Positions 42,927 through 51,711 of a DNA stretch of 64,000 bases are shown here, piece by piece. Numbering within the stretch: the first letter of the stretch is position 1; every line of letters begins with the position of its first letter. A model generated the notes under the pieces. The model did not search any database, was not told the DNA's origin, and worked only from the letters and a program-made list of their open reading frames with translations. The DNA lies in assembly GCF_001667505.1 (NCBI RefSeq), contig NZ_LZHZ01000035.1, forward strand, positions 1 to 64,000, read 5' to 3'. The translations under genes and the position numbers were made by a program. Source of the DNA: Mycobacterium sp. ACS1612 (GTDB lineage: Bacteria > Actinomycetota > Actinomycetes > Mycobacteriales > Mycobacteriaceae).

Positions 42927-42960
42927 TTGACATCGTCAAACGATTCATTGACTTTGTCAA
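42927..42960. promoter_or_regulatory. Tandem MarR-type operators
   Basis: Two copies of TTGAC-N3-GTCAA (42927-42939 and 42948-42960), each a perfect dyad, are centred 21 bp apart, two helical turns. They lie immediately upstream of the MarR-GNAT start and about 130 nt upstream of the cyclopropane synthase start on the other strand. Cooperative autorepression is the simplest reading. Confidence 0.7.
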
Positions 42961-43088
42961 CTATATGATGAGTACAGGTCGCTGAAAGCTCTTCCCATCG
43001 ATTGTGCGTACACTGCCCTCACGACGGGGGTGGCTCTCGAAACGCGCGGAGCCCGGACCACTTCAATAACAAAAGCCAAAGGCTGACC

Positions 43089-43973
43089 TTGCCAGATACC
43101 ACGAGTGACACACAGAACTTGAGGCCGCACTTCGAGGATGTGCAGGCGCATTACGACCTGTCGGATGAGTTCTTCCGGCTCTTCCTGGATCCGACGCAGA
43201 CCTACAGTTGTGCGTATTTCGAGCGCGACGACATGACGCTCGAGGAAGCTCAGATCGCCAAGATCGACCTGTCGCTTGGCAAGCTGGGCCTGCAACCCGG
43301 TATGACTTTGCTGGACATCGGCTGCGGGTGGGGTGCGACGCTGAACCGCGCGCTGGAACGCTACGACGTCAACGTCATCGGCCTGACCCTCAGCGAGAAC
43401 CAGAAGGCCCATGTCGAGCAGACATTCGCCGCGTCGAAGAGCACGCGCAGCAAGAAGGTGCTGCTGGAAGGCTGGGAGCAGTTCGACGAGCCCGTCGACC
43501 GGATCGTGTCGATCGGCGCGTTCGAACACTTCGGCCGCGACCGCTACGACGACTTCTTCAAGAAGGCCTTCCAGCTGCTGCCGAACGACGGCGTGATGCT
43601 GCTGCACACGATCATCAAGCCCACCGATGACGAGTTCGTCGCGAGCGGACTGCCACTGACCATGAAGCTGCTTCGCTTCTCGAAGTTCATCATGGACGAG
43701 ATCTTCCCCGGCGGGGACCTGCCCAAGTTCAACGTCGTCGTGGAGCGCGCGGAGAAGGCGGGTTTCGAACTGACCAGGGCGCAGCGCCTGCGCGAGCACT
43801 ACGCGCGCACGCTGGAGATCTGGGCGGACAAGTTGGAGGCCCGCAAGGACGAAGCCATCAAGCTTCAGTCCCAGGAGGTCTACGACCGGTACATGAAGTA
43901 CCTGACCGGCTGCGCCGAGTTGTTCCGCGACGGCTACACCGACATCTGCCAGTACACACTGGTCAAACACTGA
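43089..43973 (+). CDS. Cyclopropane mycolic acid synthase family methyltransferase
   Basis: This 294-residue protein of the CmaA/MmaA/PcaA family has [20 protein letters not shown], the bicarbonate-site [14 protein letters not shown] motif [24 protein letters not shown] and AFEHFG. It modifies double bonds in mycolic acids (cyclopropane, methyl or hydroxy, depending on the member); which product is made cannot be read safely. The start is taken as TTG 43089, giving the LPDTTSDT N-terminus close to known family starts. It has no strong ribosome site. Confidence 0.88.
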   Translation: MPDTTSDTQNLRPHFEDVQAHYDLSDEFFRLFLDPTQTYSCAYFERDDMTLEEAQIAKIDLSLGKLGLQPGMTLLDIGCGWGATLNRALERYDVNVIGLTLSENQKAHVEQTFAASKSTRSKKVLLEGWEQFDEPVDRIVSIGAFEHFGRDRYDDFFKKAFQLLPNDGVMLLHTIIKPTDDEFVASGLPLTMKLLRFSKFIMDEIFPGGDLPKFNVVVERAEKAGFELTRAQRLREHYARTLEIWADKLEARKDEAIKLQSQEVYDRYMKYLTGCAELFRDGYTDICQYTLVKH

Positions 43974-44813
43974 TCAGGCGGTAGCGCCCACTTTCTCGAT
44001 GGCGGCGATGACCGCATCGGGTGCGTCGAGTGACACGAATGTCCTGGCCTCGGGCACCTCGATCAGCTCGCAGTTCGGGAACAGGGCGGCCAGCCGTCGA
44101 CCGAGGGCCGGCGTGAACGCGCGGTCCCGCTGACCCCACACGATGGTCACGGGTTTGGTGAACTGCCCGAGCCGAGTCGAGACGTCGACGAGGTCGGTCT
44201 TGGCGACATGGCGCAGCAGCATGGCGAGGTCGCGGCGGATGCGGACATCGGTGCGCGCCGGCTCCACCCAGGCAGCGGTGAGCTGTGGGTCGGGGCGGAC
44301 CAGCAGGCCGTATCCGAGCGGCGAGTGCCGTAGAGCCTTGATCCGCATCTGCTCGAACAGCAGCTTGATCGAGATGGGTCCCCGCAACAACGCGAAGACG
44401 GCAGTGAACGGGAACGGTGGGAACTTGTCGAACGCATCGCAGTTGGTCAGCACCAGCCTGCCGATCCGGTCCGGATAGGCGTCGACGACCAGTTGGCACA
44501 GGCCACCACCGGTGTCGTTGCCCACGAGCGTCACGTTCGAGAGGCCGAGCGCCTCGATGAAGTCGCGAATCAGCGTCGCGACCCCGGGCGGCGACAGCAC
44601 CTTGGCATCCGTGACCGGAGTGACGTGGGAACCCAGTGGCCAGTCCGGCAGGTAGCAACGGAACCCCTGACGCGCCAGTCCCTCCGCCACCCGGTCCCAC
44701 AGTCGGCTGTCGACAAGAATGCCGTGCACGAACACCACCGGCGGGTGCGGTGAGTCCTGTGGGCCCAACACGCGGTAGTCGATAGTTGCCTGGTCCAGCG
44801 CGACCTGTGGCAT
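43974..44813 (-). CDS. Alpha/beta hydrolase with Asp nucleophile (epoxide hydrolase/dehalogenase-like)
   Basis: This 279-residue protein has the oxyanion motif VFVHGILVDSRLWD and the nucleophile elbow VGNDTGGGLCQLV with D100, as in haloalkane dehalogenases and epoxide hydrolases. The C-terminal position where the base His is expected reads EARTFVSLDAPD, with Thr before FV, so the triad may be incomplete. AAAGGA at 8-nt spacing selects the ATG at 44813. It is divergent from a TetR gene and abuts the cyclopropane synthase gene tail to tail with no gap. Confidence 0.78.
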   Translation of the reverse strand: MPQVALDQATIDYRVLGPQDSPHPPVVFVHGILVDSRLWDRVAEGLARQGFRCYLPDWPLGSHVTPVTDAKVLSPPGVATLIRDFIEALGLSNVTLVGNDTGGGLCQLVVDAYPDRIGRLVLTNCDAFDKFPPFPFTAVFALLRGPISIKLLFEQMRIKALRHSPLGYGLLVRPDPQLTAAWVEPARTDVRIRRDLAMLLRHVAKTDLVDVSTRLGQFTKPVTIVWGQRDRAFTPALGRRLAALFPNCELIEVPEARTFVSLDAPDAVIAAIEKVGATA

Positions 44814-44873
44814 TTTCGCTATCCTTTCGATCACACTTACAAACACTTGGCATGAAAGTTACGTGCAGGCTGT

Positions 44874-45497
44874 ATGAAAGTCAACGAGGACGTGGTGTCG
44901 ATCCGGCGCACCCAGGCCGAACGCACCGCCGCGACGCGGGCGGTCCTGCTCCAGGCTGCCCGAAAGTTGTTCGCCGACAAGGGCTTTGCGGACGTGTCGA
45001 CGCAGGCGATCGTGGCCACGGCCGGCGTGACACGCGGCGCGCTGTACCACCAGTTCGACGACAAGGCGGCGTTGTTTGCGGCGGTCTATGAGGAGGTCGA
45101 ACGCGATCTGGTCACCGACATCGCCCGGCAAATCGCGGAGCGCCAACCGGTTGACGCACTGGCGGGCATGCGGCTGGGGGCTCGGCTCTTCCTCGAACGG
45201 TGCTCGGCGCCTGACGTCGCACGCATCGTGCTCATCGACGCGCCCGCGGTGCTTGGCTGGGAGCGGTGGCGTGCGGTCGGGGTGAAGTACGGCCTCGGCG
45301 TGCTCGAGGGCATGTTGGCGCATGCGGTCGCCGAAGGGGCCATCCCCGAACAGCCGCTGCGGCCGGCCGCGCACGTGCTGCTCGGAGCGCTGGACGAGGC
45401 GGCGCTGTTCGTCTCCCGCGCGGCCGATCCGGATCAAGCGCGCGCGGAGATGGAGGCTCTCTGCGACCGGTTGATCAGCGGGATCGCGGGTCGGTAG
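44874..45497 (+). CDS. TetR-family transcriptional regulator
   Basis: This 207-residue regulator has the HTH in AARKLFADKGFADVSTQAIV, ATAGVTRGALYHQFDDKAAL and a helical ligand domain. It is divergent from the alpha/beta hydrolase gene with a 60-nt gap, which suggests it controls that gene. The sequence ATGAAAGT occurs at 44852-44859 and again at 44874-44881, the second copy being the start of the gene; it may be part of the operator. The following gene is 6 nt downstream. Confidence 0.87.
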   Translation: MKVNEDVVSIRRTQAERTAATRAVLLQAARKLFADKGFADVSTQAIVATAGVTRGALYHQFDDKAALFAAVYEEVERDLVTDIARQIAERQPVDALAGMRLGARLFLERCSAPDVARIVLIDAPAVLGWERWRAVGVKYGLGVLEGMLAHAVAEGAIPEQPLRPAAHVLLGALDEAALFVSRAADPDQARAEMEALCDRLISGIAGR

Positions 45498-45503
45498 GTC
45501 GCG

Positions 45504-46049
45504 ATGATCGGCCGGCTGACCTCGTCGCGAACCGCGGTGCTGGCGTTGTCGGCATTCACGGCGGTGCTGGCGGTGACAGCGGGCGCGCTCTGGCTCACCG
45601 GCCGCGACGACGACGAGGTGCCGATTCAGGGCGAGCCGATGACCGATGCGCAGTCCGTCGGGCAGGTGCTGACGTCGGCCAGGCAGATCCGCGGCATTGC
45701 GGATTTACAGGACGTAACCGGCGGCTATGCGTTCGTTTCGTGCCAGAACGAGACGGAGCCGCCGTACCAGGCCGTGATGTATCTCAACTTTGTGCTGCCG
45801 CAGAACAATTCGGTGAAGTACCTGCGCGACGTGGCTGCTTCGCTGACGGCGCACGGCTGGACACCCGCCGCTTCGACGGCCGAGCACTTCGGTCAGAAGC
45901 TGACCAGGGATGGGGTCACGGCGATCTTCTACCGCAACATCGATGATCACGGCTTCGCCACCATGAAGCTGTACGGCGAATGTCGCAACACCGCCGATCA
46001 TCGCAACGACAACCCCGTCTGGCGCGAGGTGACCGATCAACTCGGCTGA
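45504..46049 (+). CDS. Membrane-anchored or secreted protein of unknown function
   Basis: This 181-residue protein has an N-terminal hydrophobic segment (VLALSAFTAVLAVTAGALWL, about residues 12-31) and a soluble extracytoplasmic domain with two Cys (FVSCQNE, YGECRNT) that could pair. It follows the TetR gene by 6 nt and is probably co-transcribed with it. The last 13 nt overlap the convergent acetyltransferase. I do not recognise the family. Confidence 0.65.
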   Translation: MIGRLTSSRTAVLALSAFTAVLAVTAGALWLTGRDDDEVPIQGEPMTDAQSVGQVLTSARQIRGIADLQDVTGGYAFVSCQNETEPPYQAVMYLNFVLPQNNSVKYLRDVAASLTAHGWTPAASTAEHFGQKLTRDGVTAIFYRNIDDHGFATMKLYGECRNTADHRNDNPVWREVTDQLG

Positions 46050-46618
46050 GCGGCAAGGCTGCGCTGCAGCAGCACAGTGTCCAGCCATCGGCCGTGCTTG
46101 AACCCAACTCGGGTCAGCCTGCCCGCGTCGACGAATCCGCGATCGCGGTGCAGCGCCAGCGACGCCACGTCGCCGCTGTCGACGATCACCGCGATGACCT
46201 CGCGGACACCCGCTGCCGCACAATGCTCGAGCAGCGCGTCGAGCAGTTGGCCACCGATCCCGCGGCCCGCCGCGTCCGGCGCGACGTAGATGGAGTCCTC
46301 GACGGTGTGCCGGTAGGCGGGCCGGGTCTTCCACGGCCCGCAGTAGGCGTAGCCGACCACCCTGCCGTCCAGCATCGCGGTGAGGAACGGCAGACCCGCA
46401 TCCCGCACGGCGACGAACCGACGTCGCCATTCCGCCGCGTCCGGTGCGACGAGTTCGAACGTCGCGACCCCGGCCTCTACGTAGTGGGCGTAGATCGCGC
46501 CGACGACGTCCAGATCGTCGGCACCGGTCGGTCTGATCAGCGGATCCGACTGGCGGACAACCGTTTCCGGGCTGTCAGCAGGCAACGGGATGCGACTGGC
46601 AGTACGGCGTCGTGCCAC
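46037..46618 (-). CDS. GNAT acetyltransferase, phosphinothricin acetyltransferase-like
   Basis: This 193-residue protein has LIRPTGADDLDVVGAIYAHY, VATFELVAPDAAEWRRRF, YAYCGPWKTRPAYRHTVEDS and the acetyl-CoA loop VAPDAAGRGIGGQLLDALL. This is the PAT branch, which acetylates methionine sulfoximine or phosphinothricin-like amines and detoxifies glutamine synthetase inhibitors. The first 25 residues are non-conserved and overlap the upstream gene by 44 nt, so the real start could differ. Confidence 0.78.
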   Translation of the reverse strand: MARRRTASRIPLPADSPETVVRQSDPLIRPTGADDLDVVGAIYAHYVEAGVATFELVAPDAAEWRRRFVAVRDAGLPFLTAMLDGRVVGYAYCGPWKTRPAYRHTVEDSIYVAPDAAGRGIGGQLLDALLEHCAAAGVREVIAVIVDSGDVASLALHRDRGFVDAGRLTRVGFKHGRWLDTVLLQRSLAAQPS

Positions 46619-46967
46619 GGAAGCGGTAGCGATGGCTGGCCACCCAGCGGTACACCGCGTCCTGGACGAAGCGGATACCGGGGGTGCGGTAGATCAGCAG
46701 CGGCAGGCGGATGCCAAGCGCGACCGACCAGGCGGCGGCCCACGCCTCGGCGCCGGTGTAGACGGCGCCGGAGTCGTCCAGCCACCGCATCGCCTGCAGC
46801 AACTCGTCTTCCGGTATTCCCAGCCGCTCGGCCACGCCGGTACTCTGCAACGGTTCTGTCGCGACGTTGCCGGTCCGGTCGTGCCTGACGAGAAAGTAGA
46901 CCGACCGCGTACACATGCCGCAGGCCCCGTCGAAGAACAGGACTCCGTTCATACCTTCATTGTTCAC
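46575..46967 (-). CDS. DCC-family thiol-disulfide oxidoreductase (DUF393)
   Basis: This 130-residue protein has the thioredoxin-like DUF393 motif FDGACGMCTRSV with C16 and C19, and the family's RTPGIRFVQDAVYRWVASHR. The DxxCxxC pattern suggests thiol-disulfide exchange; physiological partners are unknown. It overlaps the nitronate monooxygenase gene end by 4 nt, so the two are translationally coupled. Confidence 0.82.
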   Translation of the reverse strand: MNNEGMNGVLFFDGACGMCTRSVYFLVRHDRTGNVATEPLQSTGVAERLGIPEDELLQAMRWLDDSGAVYTGAEAWAAAWSVALGIRLPLLIYRTPGIRFVQDAVYRWVASHRYRFRGTTPYCQSHPVAC

Positions 46968-47947
46968 TTGGGCGCCAACTCCGTCACCGCCTTCTGCGCG
47001 GATATGACGGATGTCATCCTCAGCGCGCTGTCACCGGCGTACAGGGCCGTGTGGTCGACCACCGATTCCGGCATGTCGACCGTCGGAGTGATGGGGGAGA
47101 AGAACGGCAGCACCCGCGTCTGCATGCGCAGCACCGATCCGACCGCCCGGTCGGGGAGTCTGGCGAGACTGCCGCTGCCCGCGTTGATCATCCGCGGCAG
47201 CAACCGGGCCCGCCCGTCGCCGCGGCACCACCGCTCGGTCGCCGCATTGGCCACCACGCGATGCGCCAGCGGCCAGCCCATCCCGAATAGCGTCGTCCGA
47301 ATCGTCTTGTCCGCATTCAGGATTCGGCGTTGATATGCCGGATGCGCGCGGGACTCGTCGGTCAGCAGGAACCTGGTGCCCGCCACCACCCCTGCGGCCC
47401 CGGCGGCCATCGCCGCGCGGGTGTCCTCGGCGGTGGCCACACCGCCCGCCAGCAGCACCGGCCTTCCGCGAGCCACCGCAAGCGCCCGGGGGAGGAATTT
47501 CAGCGCCGGAGTTGTCCCGGAGAGATGCCCGCCCGCCTCGCCGCCCTGGGCGATCAGACCGTTCGCGCCGCAACCGCACGCCCGCTGCGCTTCCTCCTCG
47601 GTGCCGACCATGACGAATACAAACACGCCTTGTTCGGAGAGCCGCTGGACCAGATTGCGGTCCATCCCAAACGCGATGACGGCCACGTCGATTCGCGATT
47701 GGATGCACACCTCGACGTGCTTGCGGCGGACGAACGGCATCAACAGGTTGACCGCCACAGCGCGGTCGGGGACGACGTCGCGCACGTCGCTGATGGCGGT
47801 ACACAACTGCGAGGGTGGCAACAGGCCGAGCGTTCCAAGGCCTCCGGCGGCAGCCACCGCCGCGGCCAACTCGGGGCCCGCGAGCCCACCGCCCATTCCC
47901 GCCTGCGCGACCGGAACGTCGACGCGGAGTCGATCTAGCAGGTCCAC
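46964..47947 (-). CDS. Nitronate monooxygenase/2-nitropropane dioxygenase family FMN enzyme
   Basis: This 327-residue FMN barrel contains DVPVAQAGMGGGLAGPELAA, ANGLIAQGGEAGGHLSGTTP (the FMN/substrate motif) and LLAGGVATAEDTRAAMAAGA. Relatives oxidise propionate-3-nitronate or reduce quinones and enoyl groups. The start codon is GTG at 47947. It is the first gene of a three-gene set with the DCC protein and acetyltransferase, and lies 36 nt after the ureohydrolase stop. Confidence 0.8.
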   Translation of the reverse strand: MDLLDRLRVDVPVAQAGMGGGLAGPELAAAVAAAGGLGTLGLLPPSQLCTAISDVRDVVPDRAVAVNLLMPFVRRKHVEVCIQSRIDVAVIAFGMDRNLVQRLSEQGVFVFVMVGTEEEAQRACGCGANGLIAQGGEAGGHLSGTTPALKFLPRALAVARGRPVLLAGGVATAEDTRAAMAAGAAGVVAGTRFLLTDESRAHPAYQRRILNADKTIRTTLFGMGWPLAHRVVANAATERWCRGDGRARLLPRMINAGSGSLARLPDRAVGSVLRMQTRVLPFFSPITPTVDMPESVVDHTALYAGDSALRMTSVISAQKAVTELAPK

Positions 47948-47982
47948 AGGTGCACGCAGACTTGATACATGCGAAGGAGGAT

Positions 47983-49014
47983 CTATCTTGCCGGCGGCCC
48001 GGGTTTCGCCGACGCGGCGTCACGGCGGCGTGCGGCCATGCCTGCGAGCGCTTCGAACACCACCCGGTGCGCGGCGTTGACCGTCAGTTCCGCGTGGTCG
48101 TAGGCGGGTGCCACCTCGACCACGTCGACGCCCGCGACATCATGCTCGTAGCAGAGTTGGCGCACCATCCGCAACAGGTCGGCGCTGGTGATGCCGCCCG
48201 GTTCGGGCGTGCCGGTGCCGGGGGCGTGCGCCGGGTCGAGGACGTCGATGTCTACGGACACGTAGAGCTTGTCGGCTTTGGCGAGCGCCTCGCTCACCGC
48301 GTCGCGCATCACCGCCTTGAATCCGCGGTCCCAGATCTCCTGCATGGTGTGCCACGTCATGCCTTGTTCGAGCATCCACTCGAAGGTGTCCTGCGGCGGC
48401 CAGTATCCGCGCAGGCCGACCTGGACGAAGTGGGTGCCCGGCACCGCGCCTGACTCGATCAGCCTCCGCATCGGGGTGCCGTGGCTGGCCAAGTTGCCTT
48501 CGATCTCGTCGGCGGTGTCGGCGTGCGCGTCGAAGTGCACGATCCCGACGTTGCCGTACCCGTGCACGTCGGCGACCGCGGTGGCGGCCGGCCATGTGAT
48601 CGAGTGGTCGCCGCCGAGGATCACGGGAACGATGCCCCGTGACGCGACCGCATGCACGCGTTCGCGAATGTTGTTGTGCGACACCTCGGTTTGGCCGTGT
48701 GGGCAATACGCGTCACCGAAGTCGACGACCTCGAGCCAGTCGAAGATCTCCAACCCGAGGTCGAGGTGGTAGGTGCCTGGTTCGTAGGCGGTGGCGCGGA
48801 TCGCGCGCGGACCGAACCGGGCGCCGGGCCGGTTCGTGGTGGAGATGTCGAACGGTGCGCCGACGATCGCAACGTCGGGTCGCCACGACTCCAACTGGCC
48901 GACCTCGGTGAGGAACGGGCGGTGCCCGAAGGACACCATCCCGGCGTAGGCCAACTCGAGTTGCTCGGCCATGCCGGGCGGCAGCTCGCGTTGGTGATCG
49001 TGATCGTGGCCCAT
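47983..49014 (-). CDS. Ureohydrolase (agmatinase/guanidinobutyrase family)
   Basis: This 343-residue arginase-fold enzyme has all six manganese ligands visible: H137 (GGDHS), D162, H164, D166 (FDAHAD), D255 and D257 (SVDIDVLDP). It releases urea from a guanidino compound; the sequence does not decide between agmatine and guanidinobutyrate. It begins with a short His/Asp tract (MGHDHDHQ), as the thiocyanate-hydrolase-like gamma subunit does. The ATG at 49014 is 17 nt after the thioesterase stop. Confidence 0.85.
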   Translation of the reverse strand: MGHDHDHQRELPPGMAEQLELAYAGMVSFGHRPFLTEVGQLESWRPDVAIVGAPFDISTTNRPGARFGPRAIRATAYEPGTYHLDLGLEIFDWLEVVDFGDAYCPHGQTEVSHNNIRERVHAVASRGIVPVILGGDHSITWPAATAVADVHGYGNVGIVHFDAHADTADEIEGNLASHGTPMRRLIESGAVPGTHFVQVGLRGYWPPQDTFEWMLEQGMTWHTMQEIWDRGFKAVMRDAVSEALAKADKLYVSVDIDVLDPAHAPGTGTPEPGGITSADLLRMVRQLCYEHDVAGVDVVEVAPAYDHAELTVNAAHRVVFEALAGMAARRRDAASAKPGPPAR

Positions 49015-49030
49015 GCCAAGACCGTACCGC

Positions 49031-49447
49031 TCACACCTGCACGGGTTTGGCCAACACGGCGCGCAGCCTGTCGGGGATCGGCCGCTTGGCCCAGTCGTCC
49101 GTCGACACCACCACGTAGGTGTTGCGACCACGGACAGCGGTGTGTTCGGCCGCCTCGCCGGTGCGCCGCAACACGGTGAATCCGAGCGTGAAACTGGTGG
49201 TCCCGATCCGCTCACAGTGCACTGCAACGCGCACCGAATCGCCCCAGCGAACCCCGGCCAGATAATCGATGTCGCTGTGCACGACCTGAATGTCGTGTCC
49301 GGAGTGGATCAGCCCCGGGTAGGTGACACCCAGGTGTTCGAGAAATCCGGCGCATGCCTCGTCGAACCAGGTGAGGTAGTGGCCGTTGAACACCACGCCC
49401 TGCTGGTCGATTTCCGCGTAGCGCGGCACCACCGGGTACGAATACAC
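49031..49447 (-). CDS. Hotdog-fold acyl-CoA thioesterase (YbgC/4-hydroxybenzoyl-CoA type)
   Basis: This 138-residue protein has the thioesterase signature YAEIDQQGVVFNGHYLTWFD (Asp and the VVFN..Y turn) and a long central helix. These enzymes hydrolyse short or aromatic acyl-CoAs. GTG start at 49447. It sits directly upstream of the ureohydrolase and is divergent from the membrane protein gene at 49519. Confidence 0.82.
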   Translation of the reverse strand: MYSYPVVPRYAEIDQQGVVFNGHYLTWFDEACAGFLEHLGVTYPGLIHSGHDIQVVHSDIDYLAGVRWGDSVRVAVHCERIGTTSFTLGFTVLRRTGEAAEHTAVRGRNTYVVVSTDDWAKRPIPDRLRAVLAKPVQV

Positions 49448-49518
49448 CGTCGCGGCCTCACGTTAGAAGGTTTGCTGTAGCGCCCATCCGTTGTGGTTGG
49501 CGACGCTACCATCTTCGC

Positions 49519-50400
49519 GTGACCGGCAGCGAACGTTGGCAGGCGCCGACCCCGACCACCGATGGGCGCCAGCCGCGGCGACACCCGGAAGACACCGTCG
49601 AGCGGCGGATCACGTGGTGGCAGCGGGCCTTGCGGTGGATCGCGTGGTTGGCGTTTCTCGGCCTCGCGGTCTACCACTCGCAGAGCGTGTACTTCTCGCC
49701 CCTGGAGTGGCTGGCGCTGATCGCCGCGATCGCGATCAGCATCTGGTGTATGGCGAAACCCCTTGGCGGGCCGAAGTACGAACTGCGTGAACCGACTCAT
49801 CTGCTCGGCGCGTTCGTCTCCCGAACCAGTTGGGGGCTGGTGTTGTTCGGCGGGCTGCTCACCCTTGGCGGGATCGCCGGTTCGATGGCCGCGATCTACG
49901 ACGTATCGACCGGACGGGCGACGGTCAGTGAGGTGTTCACCGACATCGGCGTTTTCATCGAGGGTTGGCTCGCCGAGATGATCGCTCCGACCTATGACGC
50001 CGAACTGGAGAACACGCACGCTTATGCGTTGTTCATCCTGTTGATTCCCGGCCTGCTGCTGCTGTTCATCAACCTGGTGCCATTCTTCAAGGGGGGCATG
50101 GAGTTTCAGGTTCATCCCGACGGTTTGGTGTCGGTACGAAGCGGCGAGGACTGGGCACCGCTGTTGGAGTATGAGTATGCGACGGTGGCAGCCGACGGCA
50201 CCACCATCACCTTCACGCCGCCACCCGGCGGCCCGCCGACGGTGGTGCTGCCGCAGGACCGGGTCTTCTCCCGGCAATACGGTGTGCGGCTGCAGGCGAA
50301 GGTCAGCGCCGAGTTCTTCCGTCGGCTGCTGGCGGGCAGGGGTTTCAACGTCGACTCCGAGTCGGCAACCAGCAGCAGCTTCACCGCGACCAGGCCATGA
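49519..50400 (+). CDS. Multi-pass membrane protein of unknown function
   Basis: This 293-residue protein starts at GTG 49519. Hydrophobic stretches occur near residues 35-50, 58-75, 92-115 and 170-188 (ALFILLIPGLLLLFINLVPF). The C-terminal third is soluble and strand-rich, probably facing the cytoplasm. I do not recognise the family. It precedes the dehydratase gene by 25 nt and may share its promoter. Confidence 0.65.
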   Translation: MTGSERWQAPTPTTDGRQPRRHPEDTVERRITWWQRALRWIAWLAFLGLAVYHSQSVYFSPLEWLALIAAIAISIWCMAKPLGGPKYELREPTHLLGAFVSRTSWGLVLFGGLLTLGGIAGSMAAIYDVSTGRATVSEVFTDIGVFIEGWLAEMIAPTYDAELENTHAYALFILLIPGLLLLFINLVPFFKGGMEFQVHPDGLVSVRSGEDWAPLLEYEYATVAADGTTITFTPPPGGPPTVVLPQDRVFSRQYGVRLQAKVSAEFFRRLLAGRGFNVDSESATSSSFTATRP

Positions 50401-50425
50401 TCAGCCGATCGGGCAGACTGGTCCG

Positions 50426-51373
50426 GTGCAGCTGGTAACCATCGACGACATTCGCGCCGCCGCCGAACTGGTCCGTCCTTACATCCTTCGCACGCCGTTG
50501 GTTCCCGCGGGCTGGGCGGATGACGACCGCCCGCTGTGGATCAAACCCGAGAACCTGCAGTCGATCGGCGCGTTCAAGGTCCGCGGCGCGTTCAACGCGA
50601 TCGGGCACCTCGACGAGTCCGTGCGGACCCGCGGCGTGGTCGCGTATTCGAGCGGCAACCACGCGCAGGCGGTGGCGTACGCGGCGGCGGTCTACGGCGT
50701 GCCCGCGCACATCGTGATGCCGGAGGAAACACCCGACATCAAGGTGGCGGCCACCCGCAGCCACGGCGCCGAGGTGGTGCTGTGCGGTGCGGGCCAGCGC
50801 GAAAAAGTGGCCGACGAAGTCGTCGAGCGCACCGGCGGGGTGCTGGTGCCGCCGTTCGACCACCCGGACGTCATCGCCGGGCAGGGCACCATCGGCCTCG
50901 AGATCGCCGAGGATCTGCCCGCCGTTGACAACGTGATCGTTCCGGTCAGTGGCGGGGGACTGGCGTCGGGCATCGGCACCGCGATCAAGGCGCTCTGCCC
51001 CGATGCCCGCGTGTTCGGCGTCGAACCGGAGTTGGCGGCCGACACCGCCGAGTCCCTTCGCGCAGGCCACCGGGTGGACTGGACGATCGAGGACAGGAAC
51101 CGGACGATAGCCGACGGCCTTCGGTCACAACCGTCCGAGTTGACGTTCGCACACCTGCAGAAGGTGCTTGACGATCTGATCACGGTGTCGGAGAGCGAGA
51201 TTCGAGATGCCGTGCGTGAACTCGCGCATCGCGCACATCTGGTCGCCGAACCCAGCGGTGCGGTGGCGTTGGCGGCCTACCGCAAGGGCGCGACGCCGCC
51301 TGGTCGCTCCGTGATTGTGCTGTCCGGCGGCAACATCGGGCCGCAGATGCTGAAGGAGATCCTGGCGGGCTGA
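50426..51373 (+). CDS. Threonine/serine dehydratase-like PLP enzyme
   Basis: This 315-residue fold-type II PLP enzyme has the Schiff-base lysine K51 (SIGAFKVRGA), YSSGNHAQAVA for the carboxylate, the phosphate loop VPVSGGGLASG and LSGGNIGPQ. It lacks a C-terminal ACT domain, as in catabolic threonine dehydratases and serine racemases. GTG start at 50426. The exact substrate (threonine, serine or a hydroxyaspartate) is not decided. Confidence 0.85.
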   Translation: MQLVTIDDIRAAAELVRPYILRTPLVPAGWADDDRPLWIKPENLQSIGAFKVRGAFNAIGHLDESVRTRGVVAYSSGNHAQAVAYAAAVYGVPAHIVMPEETPDIKVAATRSHGAEVVLCGAGQREKVADEVVERTGGVLVPPFDHPDVIAGQGTIGLEIAEDLPAVDNVIVPVSGGGLASGIGTAIKALCPDARVFGVEPELAADTAESLRAGHRVDWTIEDRNRTIADGLRSQPSELTFAHLQKVLDDLITVSESEIRDAVRELAHRAHLVAEPSGAVALAAYRKGATPPGRSVIVLSGGNIGPQMLKEILAG

Positions 51374-51374
51374 C

Positions 51375-51620
51375 TCAGGCTGCCGGGAACGGAATCACCA
51401 GGGGCACGGCGATATCGCACTTCTGGTGCACGGAGTGCATCCACGCGTCCTGTTCGGCGGCGGCCTTCAGGTAACGGCGACGACCCGCCCACCCGCAGGA
51501 GCAGGCGGCCTCCGAACGGCCGAATCCGTAGTTGCGCACGGCCACCACGCCGTGTTCGACGGCGTCGGCCCGCGGTGGGTCGCCGATGTCTATCGCGTCG
51601 ATCGGTGCAGCTATCGACAT
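51375..51620 (-). CDS. Small hypothetical protein (81 residues) with CxCGW motif
   Basis: GGAGG stands 7 nt before the ATG at 51620, a clear ribosome site. The protein has FGRSEAACSCGWAGRRRYLK in the middle and HQKCDIAVPLVIPFPAA at the end. The three Cys could bind zinc. Its stop lies 2 nt from the convergent dehydratase stop. The family is unrecognised, though proteins with this CSCGW turn occur in other mycobacteria as far as I recall. Confidence 0.65.
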   Translation of the reverse strand: MSIAAPIDAIDIGDPPRADAVEHGVVAVRNYGFGRSEAACSCGWAGRRRYLKAAAEQDAWMHSVHQKCDIAVPLVIPFPAA

Positions 51621-51711
51621 CGGTCAACCTCCTCCGCGATCCGATTCCCATGCTGATCCCGGCGAAGGGCGATTGCGGTTTCGGTCGGGTCACGCTTTGG
51701 CCACGCCGCCG

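Noticed and set aside
44852-44881. ATGAAAGT direct repeat as a TetR operator
   Set aside because: The copies are direct rather than inverted and one overlaps the coding start; too weak to list as an operator.
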